Positions 46,730-55,639 of a stretch of 64,000 bases of DNA are shown here, piece by piece. The stretch covers positions 682,001-746,000 of the forward strand of contig CAVUMX010000001.1 in NCBI GenBank assembly GCA_963742725.1, written 5' to 3'. The notes beneath the pieces are model-generated. The model did not search any database, was not told where the DNA came from, and saw nothing but the letters and a program-made list of their open reading frames with translations. Positions within the stretch are counted from its first letter, which is position 1, and every line of letters begins with the position of its first letter. The DNA comes from CAVVAL01 sp963742725. GTDB lineage: Bacteria; Actinomycetota; Actinomycetes; Mycobacteriales; Cryptosporangiaceae. The translations under genes were made by a program, and so were the position numbers.

Positions 46730-47491
46730 TTACCCGGCCGACAACCCGCCGTCGATCGTGAGCGCCTGCCCGGTCATGAACGAGGCGGCGTCGGAGGCGA
46801 GGAACACGGCCGGCAGGGCGATCTCCTCCGGGGTGGCCCAGCGCTGCATCGGTACGCGGGACAGCAGGCCCTTCTCGATGCCCTCGTCGCCGCGCGCGAA
46901 GTCGGTGAGCTCGGTGGCGACCCAGCCCGGCACGAGCGCGTTGCAGCGGACGCCGGCCCAGGCCCACTCGACGGCGAGGGACTTGCTCAGCGCGATGACC
47001 GCGGCCTTGGCGGTGGCGTAGTGCGACATGAGCGGCACGCCCATGAGCCCCGTGACGGACGAGACGTTGATGACCGAGCCGGTCTTGCGCTCCAGCAGGT
47101 GCGGTGCGACGGCGCGGCAGACCTGGACGACCGAGTCGAGGTTCAGGCGCATGACCTTGTCCCAGCCGCTGGGCCGGACCTGCGCGAACGGGATCATGAA
47201 GTTGTTGCCGCCCGCGTTGTTGACCACGGTGTCGATGTGGCCGAGGCCGCTGATGGCCGCCTCGACCATGCCCTTGACGGCCTCCGGGTCGGTGATGTCG
47301 GCGGCGACCACGACGGCCTTGCGCCCGTGCGCCTCGACGGCGGCCCTGGTCTCCGCCAGCGCGTCCAGGTCACGTCCGCCGAGGGCGACGTCGGCGCCCT
47401 GGGCGGCGAAGGCGACGGCGATGGCCCGCCCAATGCCGCGCGAGGCGCCGGTGACGAGCGCGGTCCGTCCGGTGAGGTCGAAGTTGGGCAC
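46730..47491 (-). CDS. Short-chain dehydrogenase/reductase
   Basis: A 253-residue classical SDR with an NAD(P)-binding TGASRGIGRAIAVAF near residue 15, NNAGGNN near residue 92, catalytic Ser in NVSSVTG and the SHYATAKAAV (YxxxK) active site. It resembles 3-oxoacyl-ACP reductase-like FabG relatives. The ATG follows aggagt. The upstream hydrolase stop is 3 bp away, so the two form an operon. Substrate unknown. Confidence 0.92.
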   Translation of the reverse strand: MPNFDLTGRTALVTGASRGIGRAIAVAFAAQGADVALGGRDLDALAETRAAVEAHGRKAVVVAADITDPEAVKGMVEAAISGLGHIDTVVNNAGGNNFMIPFAQVRPSGWDKVMRLNLDSVVQVCRAVAPHLLERKTGSVINVSSVTGLMGVPLMSHYATAKAAVIALSKSLAVEWAWAGVRCNALVPGWVATELTDFARGDEGIEKGLLSRVPMQRWATPEEIALPAVFLASDAASFMTGQALTIDGGLSAG

Positions 47492-47494
47492 GCG

Positions 47495-48307
47495 TTACTC
47501 CTGGGGCTCGGCGGGGTGAGGGGTGTCCGCGAAGGCGGCGAGCGTGCGATCAGCGTAGGCGCTGGCGTCGCCGGTCTCGCTGGGGCCGTCCCACTCGCGG
47601 GGCAGGGGGTAGCGCTTGGGCGAGACCCGGCGGACGATCTGGTCCAGCGCGGTCTCGGCGTGGCCGACCCACAGGTGCCGCGCGCCCTGGACGGCGATCA
47701 CCTTGGCGTGCGGTATCCGGCTGAACCGCCGCGCGGCCTCCTGCGGACGCAGGTAGTCGTCGAACTCCGGGACCAGCGCGATCACCGGCTTCCCGGACGT
47801 CGCCCACGGCTCCATGTCCTCGTCCGTCGTGTACCGCAGGGGCGGCGACAGGAGGATGGCGCCGACGATCGTCGGGTCGCAGCCGTACTTGAGCGCCAGG
47901 TCGGTGCCGAACGACCAGCCGACGAGCCACGGCACGGGCAGGTCCTTGTACTCGGCGTACTCGATGGCGGCGGCGACGTCGAACCGCTCGGACTCGGCGC
48001 CGTCGAACTCCCCGTCGCTCGTCCCCCGCTCGGACGAGGTCCCGCGCAGGTTGAACCGCAGCACCGCCACGCCGGCCAGGGCGGGGAGCCGCCATGCCGC
48101 CTTGCGGAACAGGTGGCTGTCCATCATCCCGCCGTGCGTCGGCAGCGGGTGGAGGCAGACGATCGTAGCGATCGGTGGTCGGTCGACCGGTACCGCCAGC
48201 TCGCCGACCAGCGTCAGGCCGTCGGCGGTATACAGCTCGATGTCCTCGCGCTTCGCCGGGAGGATCGTGTTCGCCAGGATGTCACCCACGAAGACCGATC
48301 CTGCCAT
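47495..48307 (-). CDS. Alpha/beta hydrolase (dienelactone hydrolase-like)
   Basis: A 270-residue hydrolase. The N-terminus packs a beta-sheet (DIELYTADGLTLVGELAVP). The nucleophile elbow is LVGWSFGTDLALKYG, and LHPLPTHGGMMDSH forms the oxyanion region. His lies in QGARHLWVGHAE. It is the first gene of an operon with the SDR. The sequence is of the type often annotated as alpha/beta hydrolase family in actinobacteria; no specific substrate can be given. Confidence 0.88.
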   Translation of the reverse strand: MAGSVFVGDILANTILPAKREDIELYTADGLTLVGELAVPVDRPPIATIVCLHPLPTHGGMMDSHLFRKAAWRLPALAGVAVLRFNLRGTSSERGTSDGEFDGAESERFDVAAAIEYAEYKDLPVPWLVGWSFGTDLALKYGCDPTIVGAILLSPPLRYTTDEDMEPWATSGKPVIALVPEFDDYLRPQEAARRFSRIPHAKVIAVQGARHLWVGHAETALDQIVRRVSPKRYPLPREWDGPSETGDASAYADRTLAAFADTPHPAEPQE

Positions 48308-48408
48308 CGTGCCTGCCGGAGGGCACGGCGCGGGGCCGCGCGCGGCGTGTGGGCGGCGTTACAGTGACGCGTCCGTAGTCCGGAATGTCCTGAAGGAGTG
48401 TTGTGTCC

Positions 48409-48825
48409 ATGCGTGCCCTGCGCCCCGTGACGATCACCGCCGCCCTGACCGCCGGGATCGCCGTCGCCGGGATCGTGGCCATGGCCGTGCACGCGCACGC
48501 CGGGCCGGCGACGACCAGCAAACGGGCCACCGTCCTGAGCGGCGGCGCGGCCAAGGTGTCGCTGCTCCCGCCGACCGTGACGAACCTGAACGCCACGCTC
48601 ACCGACTACACGGGTAATCCGGTGCCGGGCGCGACGATCGCCTTCACGACCCACGAGGGGTCGCTGATGTGCACGGCGCGGACCAACCGCAGCGGCTACG
48701 CGGCCTGCGACGACACCGGCAGCGTCACCTCGGTCACGAGCCTGAAGAGCGGGTACATCGCCCAGTTCGACGGCAACAACGCGTACCTCCCGTCGACCGG
48801 CTTCGGCAACGTCCAGCCGCTCTGA
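48409..48825 (+). CDS. Small secreted Ig-like (Big_1-type) protein
   Basis: About 138 residues. The N-terminal signal peptide (VTITAALTAGIAVAGIVAMAVHAHA) is followed by one immunoglobulin-like beta domain with LNATLTDYTGNPVPGATIAF, MCTARTNRSGYAACDD and AQFDGNNAYLPSTG, two cysteines probably bridged. The ATG at 48409 lies 10 bp after aaggag; a GTG at 48403 is the other option. Such domains occur in bacterial surface proteins. It stands alone, convergent with the membrane-partner gene at 48892 across a strong hairpin. Confidence 0.78.
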   Translation: MRALRPVTITAALTAGIAVAGIVAMAVHAHAGPATTSKRATVLSGGAAKVSLLPPTVTNLNATLTDYTGNPVPGATIAFTTHEGSLMCTARTNRSGYAACDDTGSVTSVTSLKSGYIAQFDGNNAYLPSTGFGNVQPL

Positions 48826-48831
48826 ACACAC

Positions 48832-48883
48832 GCTCGGGGAAATCCACGCTTCCTTCCGCCGCGAAGGGTGGATTTCCCCGAGC
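48832..48883. terminator. Bidirectional hairpin terminator
   Basis: Perfect 16-bp arms (gctcggggaaatccac at 48832-48847 and its complement at 48868-48883) between two convergent genes, 7-9 bp from each stop codon. The stem includes an AT-rich part and would serve either direction. It is unrelated in sequence to repeat C. Confidence 0.8.
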
Positions 48884-48891
48884 AACGGGCC

Positions 48892-49953
48892 CTACGTCCC
48901 GACGGTGAGTCCCGGCGGCACCGTGATCCCCGCGGCGAACCTCAGGAAGTCCTCGCGGCTGAGTTCCGGCGAACCGGGGCCCTCCACCCGCAGGTACTGG
49001 CCGTTCTCGATGTGGATCTCCAGCAGGTACCGGTGCGGCTCGCCGGCGCCCTTCAGCGGCGGGTCCTCGGGATTGAACAGATCGAACCCGGTCTTCCGCA
49101 GCCAGGCCTGCCGCCCGTTGACCTGCACTGATTCGGCGTCCGGGCGCCGGCCGTCGTCGTTGTGCAGCTTGCGGTAGTGCACCCGGAACTCGTCCACACG
49201 ATCGGCGCCGGCGAACGCGTCCGCACGCCGGAACACGACCTGGGCAGGCGTGTTCACGGACACCAGGTAGCCCTCCGGGTACACCGCGAACGTCAACCTG
49301 CTGCTCGCGGCGAGGGGCTTGTCGCGCAGGTTCGCGGCGACCCTGGTCAGGACGGCCTCGTGACGGTTCTCGCCGAGCCCGACGATCCGCACCCACTGGC
49401 CCGGCGTGCGCTCGACGCTCAGCGTGGCGATCGGGGAGACCTGCTCGGGCTGCATCTCCGGCGTCAGCAGTTCGGCCTTCTTGCCGTTGACGGTGAGCGC
49501 CTTCCGGACGGCGTCCTTCGTCCCGTCGATCTGCGACGCCGGCTTCGACCCGATCGCGAGGACGAAGGCCTGCGTGTCACCCACGTCGACGATCAGTTCG
49601 ATGAAGTCGCCGCTGCCGTGCACGACCGGTGGCTTGGCGCCCGGCGGGAGCCAGCCAGGGGTGAGCGGGAACTTGGTGGCCTCAGGCGCATCCGCCCACG
49701 GCGCCAGCACGATCCGGCTCTTCTCGGGGGACTTCGCCGGTTCCAGCGTCGACGGCGGACCAGCGCTGGCCACGATCACGGCCGTCGACAGCACGGCCAC
49801 GACCGACGCGGCGACACCGCCGAGAACCGTCCGGCGCCGGATCGTGTACCTGCGCGACCGGGCGTGCACGGCGCTGAGCAGATCGCCGCCGCCCGGCGCC
49901 TCCGAGGCGTGGTCGGCCAGGGTGTCACGCACCTGGCTGTCGATGTCGATCAT
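48892..49953 (-). CDS. Membrane-anchored partner of ECF sigma factor 1
   Basis: A 353-residue single-pass protein. A short cytoplasmic N-terminus (SQVRDTLADHASEAPGGG) carries no clear HxxxCxxC zinc site. One membrane helix follows at about 42-63 (VLGGVAASVVAVLSTAVIVA), then a large external domain. The ATG overlaps the sigma-factor stop (ATGA), so the pair is translationally coupled. It occupies the position of an anti-sigma factor, but anti-sigma activity is inferred from context only. Confidence 0.75.
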   Translation of the reverse strand: MIDIDSQVRDTLADHASEAPGGGDLLSAVHARSRRYTIRRRTVLGGVAASVVAVLSTAVIVASAGPPSTLEPAKSPEKSRIVLAPWADAPEATKFPLTPGWLPPGAKPPVVHGSGDFIELIVDVGDTQAFVLAIGSKPASQIDGTKDAVRKALTVNGKKAELLTPEMQPEQVSPIATLSVERTPGQWVRIVGLGENRHEAVLTRVAANLRDKPLAASSRLTFAVYPEGYLVSVNTPAQVVFRRADAFAGADRVDEFRVHYRKLHNDDGRRPDAESVQVNGRQAWLRKTGFDLFNPEDPPLKGAGEPHRYLLEIHIENGQYLRVEGPGSPELSREDFLRFAAGITVPPGLTVGT

Positions 49954-50453
49954 GACTGTCCTCCGATGAGGCTCGTCGCGGCAGGAAACCCGGCGCGGAG
50001 CCGGGTGAGCGCGCGTGACGCGTGGGCCCGTACGGTCGCCACCGAACAGCCGATCAGCTCGGCGATCTGCGCGTCGGCGAGGTCCTCGTAGAAGCGGAGC
50101 ACCAGCACTGCCCGCTGCTGTCGTGGCAGGCCGGTGAGCATCGTCCAGATCGCGTCCCGGTCGGCGTGGCGGCTGGCGTGGTCGGCACCCGCGGGCGTGT
50201 CCGGCACCTCACCGATCGACACCTCGCCGCTGGAGCGGCGCCGCCGCCACGACAGGTACTGATTCAGGATCGCCTTGCGGACGTAGGAGTCAGGCGCGTC
50301 CAGCCGCTCGATCCTCGCCCAGCTGCGGTGGGCTTTCGCCAGCACCTCCTGGACGAGGTCCTCGGCGAGATGCCTGTCCCCCGTGAGCAGGTAGGCGAAC
50401 CGGAGCAGGCCCGGTCCCCTCCCCACCACATAGTCGTCGAACGACGTCGCCAT
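49950..50453 (-). CDS. SigE-family ECF RNA polymerase sigma factor 1
   Basis: A 167-residue sigma factor. Region 2 spans LLRFAYLLTGDRHLAEDLVQEV and VRKAILNQYLSWRRRR. Region 4 has LPRQQRAVLVLRFYEDLADAQIAELIGCSVATVRAHASRAL. The ATG at 50453 has an aaggggc upstream. It is coupled to the membrane partner at 48892. A paralogous sigma/partner pair with the same overlap lies 1 kb away at 50839-52046. The inducing signal is unknown. Confidence 0.9.
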   Translation of the reverse strand: MATSFDDYVVGRGPGLLRFAYLLTGDRHLAEDLVQEVLAKAHRSWARIERLDAPDSYVRKAILNQYLSWRRRRSSGEVSIGEVPDTPAGADHASRHADRDAIWTMLTGLPRQQRAVLVLRFYEDLADAQIAELIGCSVATVRAHASRALTRLRAGFPAATSLIGGQS

Positions 50454-50514
50454 CGTTGCCCCTTCTCGTCGCGTGCTCACTGTGAACACGCCACGAGCCG
50501 CCCAAAACGTGTAG

Positions 50515-50829
50515 TCAGTATCGGGGTGCGCTGCGAGAGCGTTGGGTGTTCGTGCCGCGCCGGGTGCGCGCCTGCCAGCACGGGGTGTGCCAGTGGCGGC
50601 GTTCCTCCGGGCCGCGCGGGCCGTCGGCGGGCCAGGCCACGACGTGGCCCATCCGCCCGGGTATCTCCTGGTCGCAGCCGGGGCAGCGGTACGTCTTGCC
50701 GGCGGCCGTACCGGTCACGTGCCGGACGGTCCACTCGCCGTCCGGCCACTCCTCGACCGTCTCCAGACCACGGCGCGACGGCGCCGCGGCAGGATCGTCG
50801 CGGCGCCGTCGGTTCTGGCGCGGGCTCAC
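50515..50829 (-). CDS. Small zinc-ribbon-like conserved protein
   Basis: A 104-residue basic protein with CPGCDQ and HWHTPCWQAR, a probable CxxC...H...C metal site. Both ends are Arg-rich (RQNRRRRDD, ARTRRGTN). Such proteins are often labelled ATP/GTP-binding protein in actinobacterial annotation, without evidence seen here. The GTG start overlaps no neighbour; it lies 9 bp after the second sigma partner gene. Confidence 0.7.
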   Translation of the reverse strand: MSPRQNRRRRDDPAAAPSRRGLETVEEWPDGEWTVRHVTGTAAGKTYRCPGCDQEIPGRMGHVVAWPADGPRGPEERRHWHTPCWQARTRRGTNTQRSRSAPRY

Positions 50830-50838
50830 ATCACGAGA

Positions 50839-51540
50839 TTACTTGTCCCTCAGCGAGACGTTCTGGGCGATCTTGACCACGGTGTCGCGGAACGCCGCCG
50901 GGGCGCCGGGCGCTCCGGTGGAGAGGTTGACGCCGACCCACTGGCCAGGCGAGATCTCCCAGGTCACGTGGCCGTAGGCGATCTTCCCGTCCGTGTGCGT
51001 CCGGTACGTGCCCGGCTTGCCGCCGATGTCGACCTTCTCACCGGCCGGCAGGGCGCCCGGCGCCTTCCTGATGTCGAGGTCCTTCTTCGTCGACCCGAGG
51101 TGGAACAGGATGTACGCCTCCTCCTCGGTCCGGCCCTGGCCCACGGCGACGATCTGGGCCGGCTCGGCGGTGCCGTGGACATTCGTGGCCATGCCGTAGA
51201 TCGTGACCCCCACCCGCCTCGGCTGGACGAAATCCAGGCGCCAGGTGTCCGGCGGCATCCACCCCGCGACGATGTCGCTCGCCACCGCGGGCGCCACAGC
51301 GCCCACCACCGCGGACGCCGGTGCGGACGCCGCCGGCCGGTCCATCAGCGGACCCAGCGCGAGCGGCGCGGCGGCCAGCACCGTGACGACGGCGGCGGCC
51401 GACGCGGTCATGGTGAGCAACCGCCGGCGGTGGTTCCGCGCCGCGCCTGCTCTGATCCGGGCGAACGTCGCGTCGACGTCCGGGGCGAGGTGTTCGTGCT
51501 CGCGGAACGCCGCCGCGAGCAGTTCGGGTGCTTCGGTCAT
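50839..51540 (-). CDS. Membrane-anchored partner of ECF sigma factor 2
   Basis: A 233-residue single-pass protein. Residues 1-45 are cytoplasmic (LLAAAFREHEHLAPDVDATF), followed by a membrane helix (LLTMTASAAAVVTVLAAAPLAL) and an external domain of about 150 residues. The ATG at 51540 overlaps the sigma factor stop by ATGA. Its short helical N-terminus differs from that of the other partner, and no zinc motif is present. Role as an anti-sigma factor is inferred from position. Confidence 0.75.
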   Translation of the reverse strand: MTEAPELLAAAFREHEHLAPDVDATFARIRAGAARNHRRRLLTMTASAAAVVTVLAAAPLALGPLMDRPAASAPASAVVGAVAPAVASDIVAGWMPPDTWRLDFVQPRRVGVTIYGMATNVHGTAEPAQIVAVGQGRTEEEAYILFHLGSTKKDLDIRKAPGALPAGEKVDIGGKPGTYRTHTDGKIAYGHVTWEISPGQWVGVNLSTGAPGAPAAFRDTVVKIAQNVSLRDK

Positions 51541-52046
51541 GACTGGTCTCCTCCGGTCACCGGGGACGGCCCGACCAGCTCCAGCCGGAGCGTGGCGAGC
51601 GCCCGCGAGGCATAGCCGCGGACGGTGCCGTGGCCGCAGCCAAGGACGTCCGCGATCTCGGCGTCGGAGAGCCCCTCGTAGTACCGCAGGACGAGGACGG
51701 CGCGTTGTTGCCGTGGCAGGTCGGCCAACTGCTGCCACATCTCGTCGGACGTGGTCGCGCTGTCGGCGTGATCAGGGTGGACCGGGCCGCCGAGAATGCC
51801 TGGATCGGCGTCGAGCGGCACGGTACGCAGGGCGCGTCGGCGCTTCGAGGACAGGAACTCGTTGGTGACCATGCGCTTGACGTACAGGTCCGGGCGGTCG
51901 GCGCGGCGGATCCGCCGCCACCGGGCGTGGGCCCGGATCATGACCTCCTGGACCACGTCCTGCGCGTGCTCCCGGTCACCGGTGAGCATCACCGCGAACC
52001 GCAGCAGTGCGGGTAACCGCACCGCCGCGAACTCCTCGAACGTCAT
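51537..52046 (-). CDS. SigE-family ECF RNA polymerase sigma factor 2
   Basis: A 169-residue sigma factor paralogous to that at 49950. Region 2 is LLRFAVMLTGDREHAQDVVQEV, then LYVKRMVTNEFLSSKRRRA. Region 4 is LPRQQRAVLVLRYYEGLSDA and EIADVLGCGHGTVRGYASRAL. The ATG at 52046 opens the operon. Repeat C copy 3 lies 69 bp upstream of this start. Both sigma factors belong to the same small SigE-like group. Confidence 0.9.
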   Translation of the reverse strand: MTFEEFAAVRLPALLRFAVMLTGDREHAQDVVQEVMIRAHARWRRIRRADRPDLYVKRMVTNEFLSSKRRRALRTVPLDADPGILGGPVHPDHADSATTSDEMWQQLADLPRQQRAVLVLRYYEGLSDAEIADVLGCGHGTVRGYASRALATLRLELVGPSPVTGGDQS

Positions 52047-52115
52047 CGCGCCCCTTCCCCGTATCAGGGTCTCCGGTTCTAGAGACGCGATCCGGAGGCG
52101 CGGTGTTGTGCGGCG

Positions 52116-52170
52116 AGTTTCGGACTTTTGAGGGTCGGGCGCGCCCGGGAACCCTCAAAAGTCCGAAAGT
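52116..52170. repeat. Palindromic repeat C, copy 3
   Basis: Arms 52116-52135 and 52151-52170, 19 of 20 pairs, with a 15-bp centre containing cgggcgcgcccg, itself a perfect palindrome. It ends 10 bp beyond the stop of the hydroxyacyl-CoA dehydrogenase gene. Confidence 0.92.
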
Positions 52171-52180
52171 GGGGGGCGGG

Positions 52181-53962
52181 TTACCGGGCCGAATAGTCCC
52201 GGAAGCCGCGGCCGACCTTGCGACCGAGGTAGCCGGCCGTCACCAGGTGCTCCAGCAGCGGCGCCGGCGCGAAGCCGGGCTCGCGGAACTCCAGGTACAG
52301 CTCCTTCTGGATGGCGAGCGAGACGTCCAGGCCGACCACGTCGAGCAGCTCGAACGGGCCCATCGGGTAACCGCAGCCGACCTTCATCGCGGCGTCGATG
52401 TCGTCGGCGGTCGCGTAGTGCGCCTCCAGCATCTTCACGGCGTCGTTCAGGTACGGGAAGAGCAGCGCGTTGACGATGAACCCGGACCGGTCGCGGCACT
52501 CCACGGCGTGCTTGCCGATCGTGTCGCAGACGGCGCGAGCGGTGGCCACCACGTCCTCGCTGGTCGAGACCGTGCTGACGATCTCGACGAGCTTCATCAC
52601 CTGGGCCGGGTTGAAGAAGTGCAGGCCGACGACGTCGCCGGGCCGCGAGGTGGCCTTGGCACACTCGATGACGGGCAGGCTGGACGTGGTCGTGGCGAGC
52701 ACCGTGCCCGGCTTGCAGATCTCGTCGAAGTTGGCGAACATCGCCTGCTTGACGGACAGCTCCTCGACGACGGCCTCGACGACCATGTCGACGTCGGCGA
52801 GGTCGTCCAGGCGGGTGGTGCCGGTGATGCGGCCGAGGGCGGCGTCCCGGTCCGCCTCGGAGAGCTTGCCCCGGACGACGGCCTTCTCCAGGGACTTCGT
52901 GATCGCCTCCCGGACCTTGCCGACCTTCTCCTCGCCGCGCGTGACGTACAGCGTCTCGTAGCCGGCCTTGGCGAAGACCTCGATGATGCCCGTCGCCATC
53001 GTGCCGGAGCCGACCACGCCGACCTTCTGGACGGGCCGCGCACCCTCGGCGGCCGCGCCGGGCACCGGGGTCAGCACATCCGCGACGACCTTCGGCGCGC
53101 CCGGCTTCTCGTACGTGTAGAAGCCCTTGCCGGACTTCCGGCCGAGCATCCCGGCGGTGACCATCTGCTTGATGATCGGGCTGGGCGCGTGGAGCCGGTC
53201 GCGGCCCTGCTTGTACATCGTGTCGAGGATCTCGTAGGCGGTGTCGATGCCGATCAGGTCCATCAGCGCGAGCGGGCCCATGGGCAGGCCGCAGCCGAGC
53301 TTCATGGCGGCGTCGATGTCCTCGCGGGTGGCGTACCGGGACTCGTACATCGACACGGCGTGGTTCAGGTACCCGAACAGCAGCGCGTTGGCGATGAAGC
53401 CGGCCTTGTCGCCGATCGTGACGTCCACCTTGCCGAGCCGGACGGCCAGCGCCTCGATGTCGTCGACGACGGCCTGGTCGGTGACGACCGTCCGGATGAC
53501 CTCGACCAGCTTCATCACGGGCGCCGGGTTGAAGAAGTGCATGCCGATGACGCGGTCGGGGCGGTGCGTGGAGACGGAGATCTCGGTGACGGACAGCGAG
53601 GACGTGTTGGTCGCGAGGATCGTGTCCGGCCGGCAGATCGTGTCCAGCTCGGTGAAGATGCGCTGCTTGAGGTCCAGGTGCTCGGGGACGGCCTCCACGA
53701 CGAGATCGACGTCGGAGAGCGAGTCGAGCCCGGTCGCGTAGGAGATCTTGCCGTGCAGGGTGGCCTGCTCGTCCTCGGTGAGCTTGCCGCGCGCCACGGC
53801 GCGGCCGGTGGAGTCGGAGACGTGGGCCTTCCCGCGCTCGACGGCGGCGTCGTCGGCCTCGACCGCGATGACGGAGAGGCCCGCACGGGCGAACACCTCC
53901 GCGATACCGGCACCCATGGTGCCAAGTCCGACGATTCCGACCTTGGTGAACTCGCGCGCCAC
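52181..53962 (-). CDS. Tandem-domain 3-hydroxyacyl-CoA dehydrogenase
   Basis: A 593-residue protein with two complete 3-hydroxyacyl-CoA dehydrogenase modules and no crotonase domain. Each has a Rossmann start (GIVGLGTMGAGIAEV; GVVGSGTMATGIIEV) and the catalytic FFNP segment (GMHFFNPAPVMKLVEVI; GLHFFNPAQVMKLVEIV), followed by a C-terminal helical domain (GLPMGPLALMDLIG; GYPMGPFELLDVVG). It likely reduces acetoacetyl-CoA or oxidises 3-hydroxybutyryl-CoA with NAD(P). The GTG at 53962 is preceded by gaggaggc. It is divergent from the aldehyde dehydrogenase gene. Streptomyces have a similar two-module protein (from memory). Confidence 0.92.
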   Translation of the reverse strand: MAREFTKVGIVGLGTMGAGIAEVFARAGLSVIAVEADDAAVERGKAHVSDSTGRAVARGKLTEDEQATLHGKISYATGLDSLSDVDLVVEAVPEHLDLKQRIFTELDTICRPDTILATNTSSLSVTEISVSTHRPDRVIGMHFFNPAPVMKLVEVIRTVVTDQAVVDDIEALAVRLGKVDVTIGDKAGFIANALLFGYLNHAVSMYESRYATREDIDAAMKLGCGLPMGPLALMDLIGIDTAYEILDTMYKQGRDRLHAPSPIIKQMVTAGMLGRKSGKGFYTYEKPGAPKVVADVLTPVPGAAAEGARPVQKVGVVGSGTMATGIIEVFAKAGYETLYVTRGEEKVGKVREAITKSLEKAVVRGKLSEADRDAALGRITGTTRLDDLADVDMVVEAVVEELSVKQAMFANFDEICKPGTVLATTTSSLPVIECAKATSRPGDVVGLHFFNPAQVMKLVEIVSTVSTSEDVVATARAVCDTIGKHAVECRDRSGFIVNALLFPYLNDAVKMLEAHYATADDIDAAMKVGCGYPMGPFELLDVVGLDVSLAIQKELYLEFREPGFAPAPLLEHLVTAGYLGRKVGRGFRDYSAR

Positions 53963-53983
53963 GGAAAGCCTCCTCAAGCTGTG

Positions 53984-54029
53984 ACCCTGGTACGGGCACA
54001 GGGTTGCCTGGGAGTCTCGCACGTTGCGA
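53984..54029. promoter_or_regulatory. Two dyads in the dehydrogenase divergent region
   Basis: accctg/cagggt (53984-54004) and tcgca/tgcga (54017-54029) are short perfect inverted repeats between the two divergent dehydrogenase genes. They may be operators. No regulator gene is adjacent. Confidence 0.35.
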
Positions 54030-54070
54030 CGGGATGACAAGCAGTGAGCGAACTAGGTCACATCCGGGCG

Positions 54071-54099
54071 TTACCCGCCGGTAGGAAACGCCCTAGACT
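54071..54099 (+). promoter_or_regulatory. Candidate promoter for the aldehyde dehydrogenase gene
   Basis: TTACCC at 54071 and TAGACT at 54094 with 17 bp between them resemble the -35/-10 pair of the main actinobacterial sigma factor. The start codon lies about 37 bp downstream. Confidence 0.4.
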
Positions 54100-54135
54100 G
54101 AGCCGCGTCGCCGACCCGCCGCCTGGAGGCCGACC

Positions 54136-55638
54136 ATGACCGTCACCCCTGCTCCCGGGGTTCCCGCCGTCCTCGACGGCGTGCTCGTCTCGACCAGCCC
54201 CGCCACCGGCGAGGAGGTCGGACGCTTCCCCGTTCACGGCGAGGCCGAGGTCCGGGCCGCCGTGGCCAGGGCCCGGGGCGCCGCGAGCTGGTGGGCGGGC
54301 CTGAGCTTCAACGACCGCAAGGTGCTGCTGTCGGCGTGGCGCAAGACCATGGCCCGCCGCGTGGACGAGCTGACCGACCTCATGCACCGCGAGGGCGGCA
54401 AGCCGGCCGGTGACGCCCTGATCGAGGCGGTCACCGCGCTGGAGCACCTGGACTGGGCGGCGCGCAAGGCGCAGAAGGTCCTCGGCCCGCGCCGGGTCTC
54501 CTCGGGGATGCTGATGGCCAACCAGGTCGCGAGCGTGGAGTACCCGCCGCTCGGCGTGGTCGGCGTGATCGGCCCGTGGAACTACCCGGTGCTCACGCCG
54601 ATGGGCTCGATCGCGTACGCCCTGGCCGCCGGTAACGCGGTCGTGTTCAAGCCGAGCGAGTACACCCCCGCCGTCGGCGCCTGGATCGTGGAGCGGTTCG
54701 CGGAGGTCGTCGACGAGCAGCCGGTGCTCCAACTGGTCACAGGGCTGGGCGCGACGGGTGCGGCGCTGTGCGCGTCCGGGGTCGACAAGATCGCGTTCAC
54801 CGGATCGACGGCGACCGGCAAGAAGGTCATGGCCGCCTGCGCCGAGACGCTGACGCCGGTGCTGATGGAGTGCGGCGGCAAGGACGTCCTGATCGTGGAC
54901 GCCGACGCCGACCTGGACGCCGCGTCCGACGCCGCGCTGTGGGGCGGTATGAGCAACGCCGGCCAGACGTGCGTCGGCATCGAGCGCGTCTACGTCGTGG
55001 AGCCCGTCTACGACCGGTTCGTCGAGAAGCTGGTCGCGCGGGCCTCGAAGCTCAAGGCGGGCGACGGCCCGGACGCCGACCTCGGCGCCATCACGATGCC
55101 CAGCCAGATCGACATCATCTCCCGTCACATCACCGACGCGCTGGAGCGTGGCGGCAAGGCGGTGGTCGGCGGGCCCGAGTCCGTCCGGCCGCCGTACGTC
55201 GACCCGGTGATCCTCGTGGACGTGCCCGAGGACTCGGCGGCCGTCCAGGAGGAGACGTTCGGCCCGACGCTGACCGTGTCGAAGGTCCGCGACGTGGACG
55301 ACGCGGTGGACCGGGCGAACGCCACCCGGTACGGGCTGGGCGCGTCCGTGTTCTCGAAGCGGCGCGGCGTGGAGATCGCCCGGCGGCTCCGCACCGGCAT
55401 GGCGTCCGTCAACGGCGTGATCGCGTTCGCCGGGGTCGCGGCGCTCCCGTTCGGCGGCGTCGGCGAGTCCGGCTTCGGCCGCATCCACGGCGAGGACGGG
55501 CTGCGCGAGTTCACCCGCCCCAAGTCGATCGCCCGGATGCGGTTCTCGCTGCCGATGGCCATCCAGAGCTTCGACCGGACGGCGAAGACCGAGGCCCTGC
55601 TCAAGACGGTCGTCCGCCGCCTGTACGGCCGCCGCTAA
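54136..55638 (+). CDS. Aldehyde dehydrogenase family protein
   Basis: A 500-residue NAD(P)-dependent aldehyde dehydrogenase. The cofactor region IGPWNYPVLTPMG and FKPSEYTP, the NAD-pocket FTGSTATGKKV, the general base Glu245 in LMECGGKD and the nucleophile Cys279 in NAGQTCVGIERV are all present. The protein keeps a C-terminal 40-residue tail beyond the usual core, as in PutA/BetB-like and succinic-semialdehyde-type relatives. The substrate is open. The last codons are part of a 13-bp tandem repeat that continues downstream. Confidence 0.93.
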   Translation: MTVTPAPGVPAVLDGVLVSTSPATGEEVGRFPVHGEAEVRAAVARARGAASWWAGLSFNDRKVLLSAWRKTMARRVDELTDLMHREGGKPAGDALIEAVTALEHLDWAARKAQKVLGPRRVSSGMLMANQVASVEYPPLGVVGVIGPWNYPVLTPMGSIAYALAAGNAVVFKPSEYTPAVGAWIVERFAEVVDEQPVLQLVTGLGATGAALCASGVDKIAFTGSTATGKKVMAACAETLTPVLMECGGKDVLIVDADADLDAASDAALWGGMSNAGQTCVGIERVYVVEPVYDRFVEKLVARASKLKAGDGPDADLGAITMPSQIDIISRHITDALERGGKAVVGGPESVRPPYVDPVILVDVPEDSAAVQEETFGPTLTVSKVRDVDDAVDRANATRYGLGASVFSKRRGVEIARRLRTGMASVNGVIAFAGVAALPFGGVGESGFGRIHGEDGLREFTRPKSIARMRFSLPMAIQSFDRTAKTEALLKTVVRRLYGRR

Positions 55639-55639
55639 C

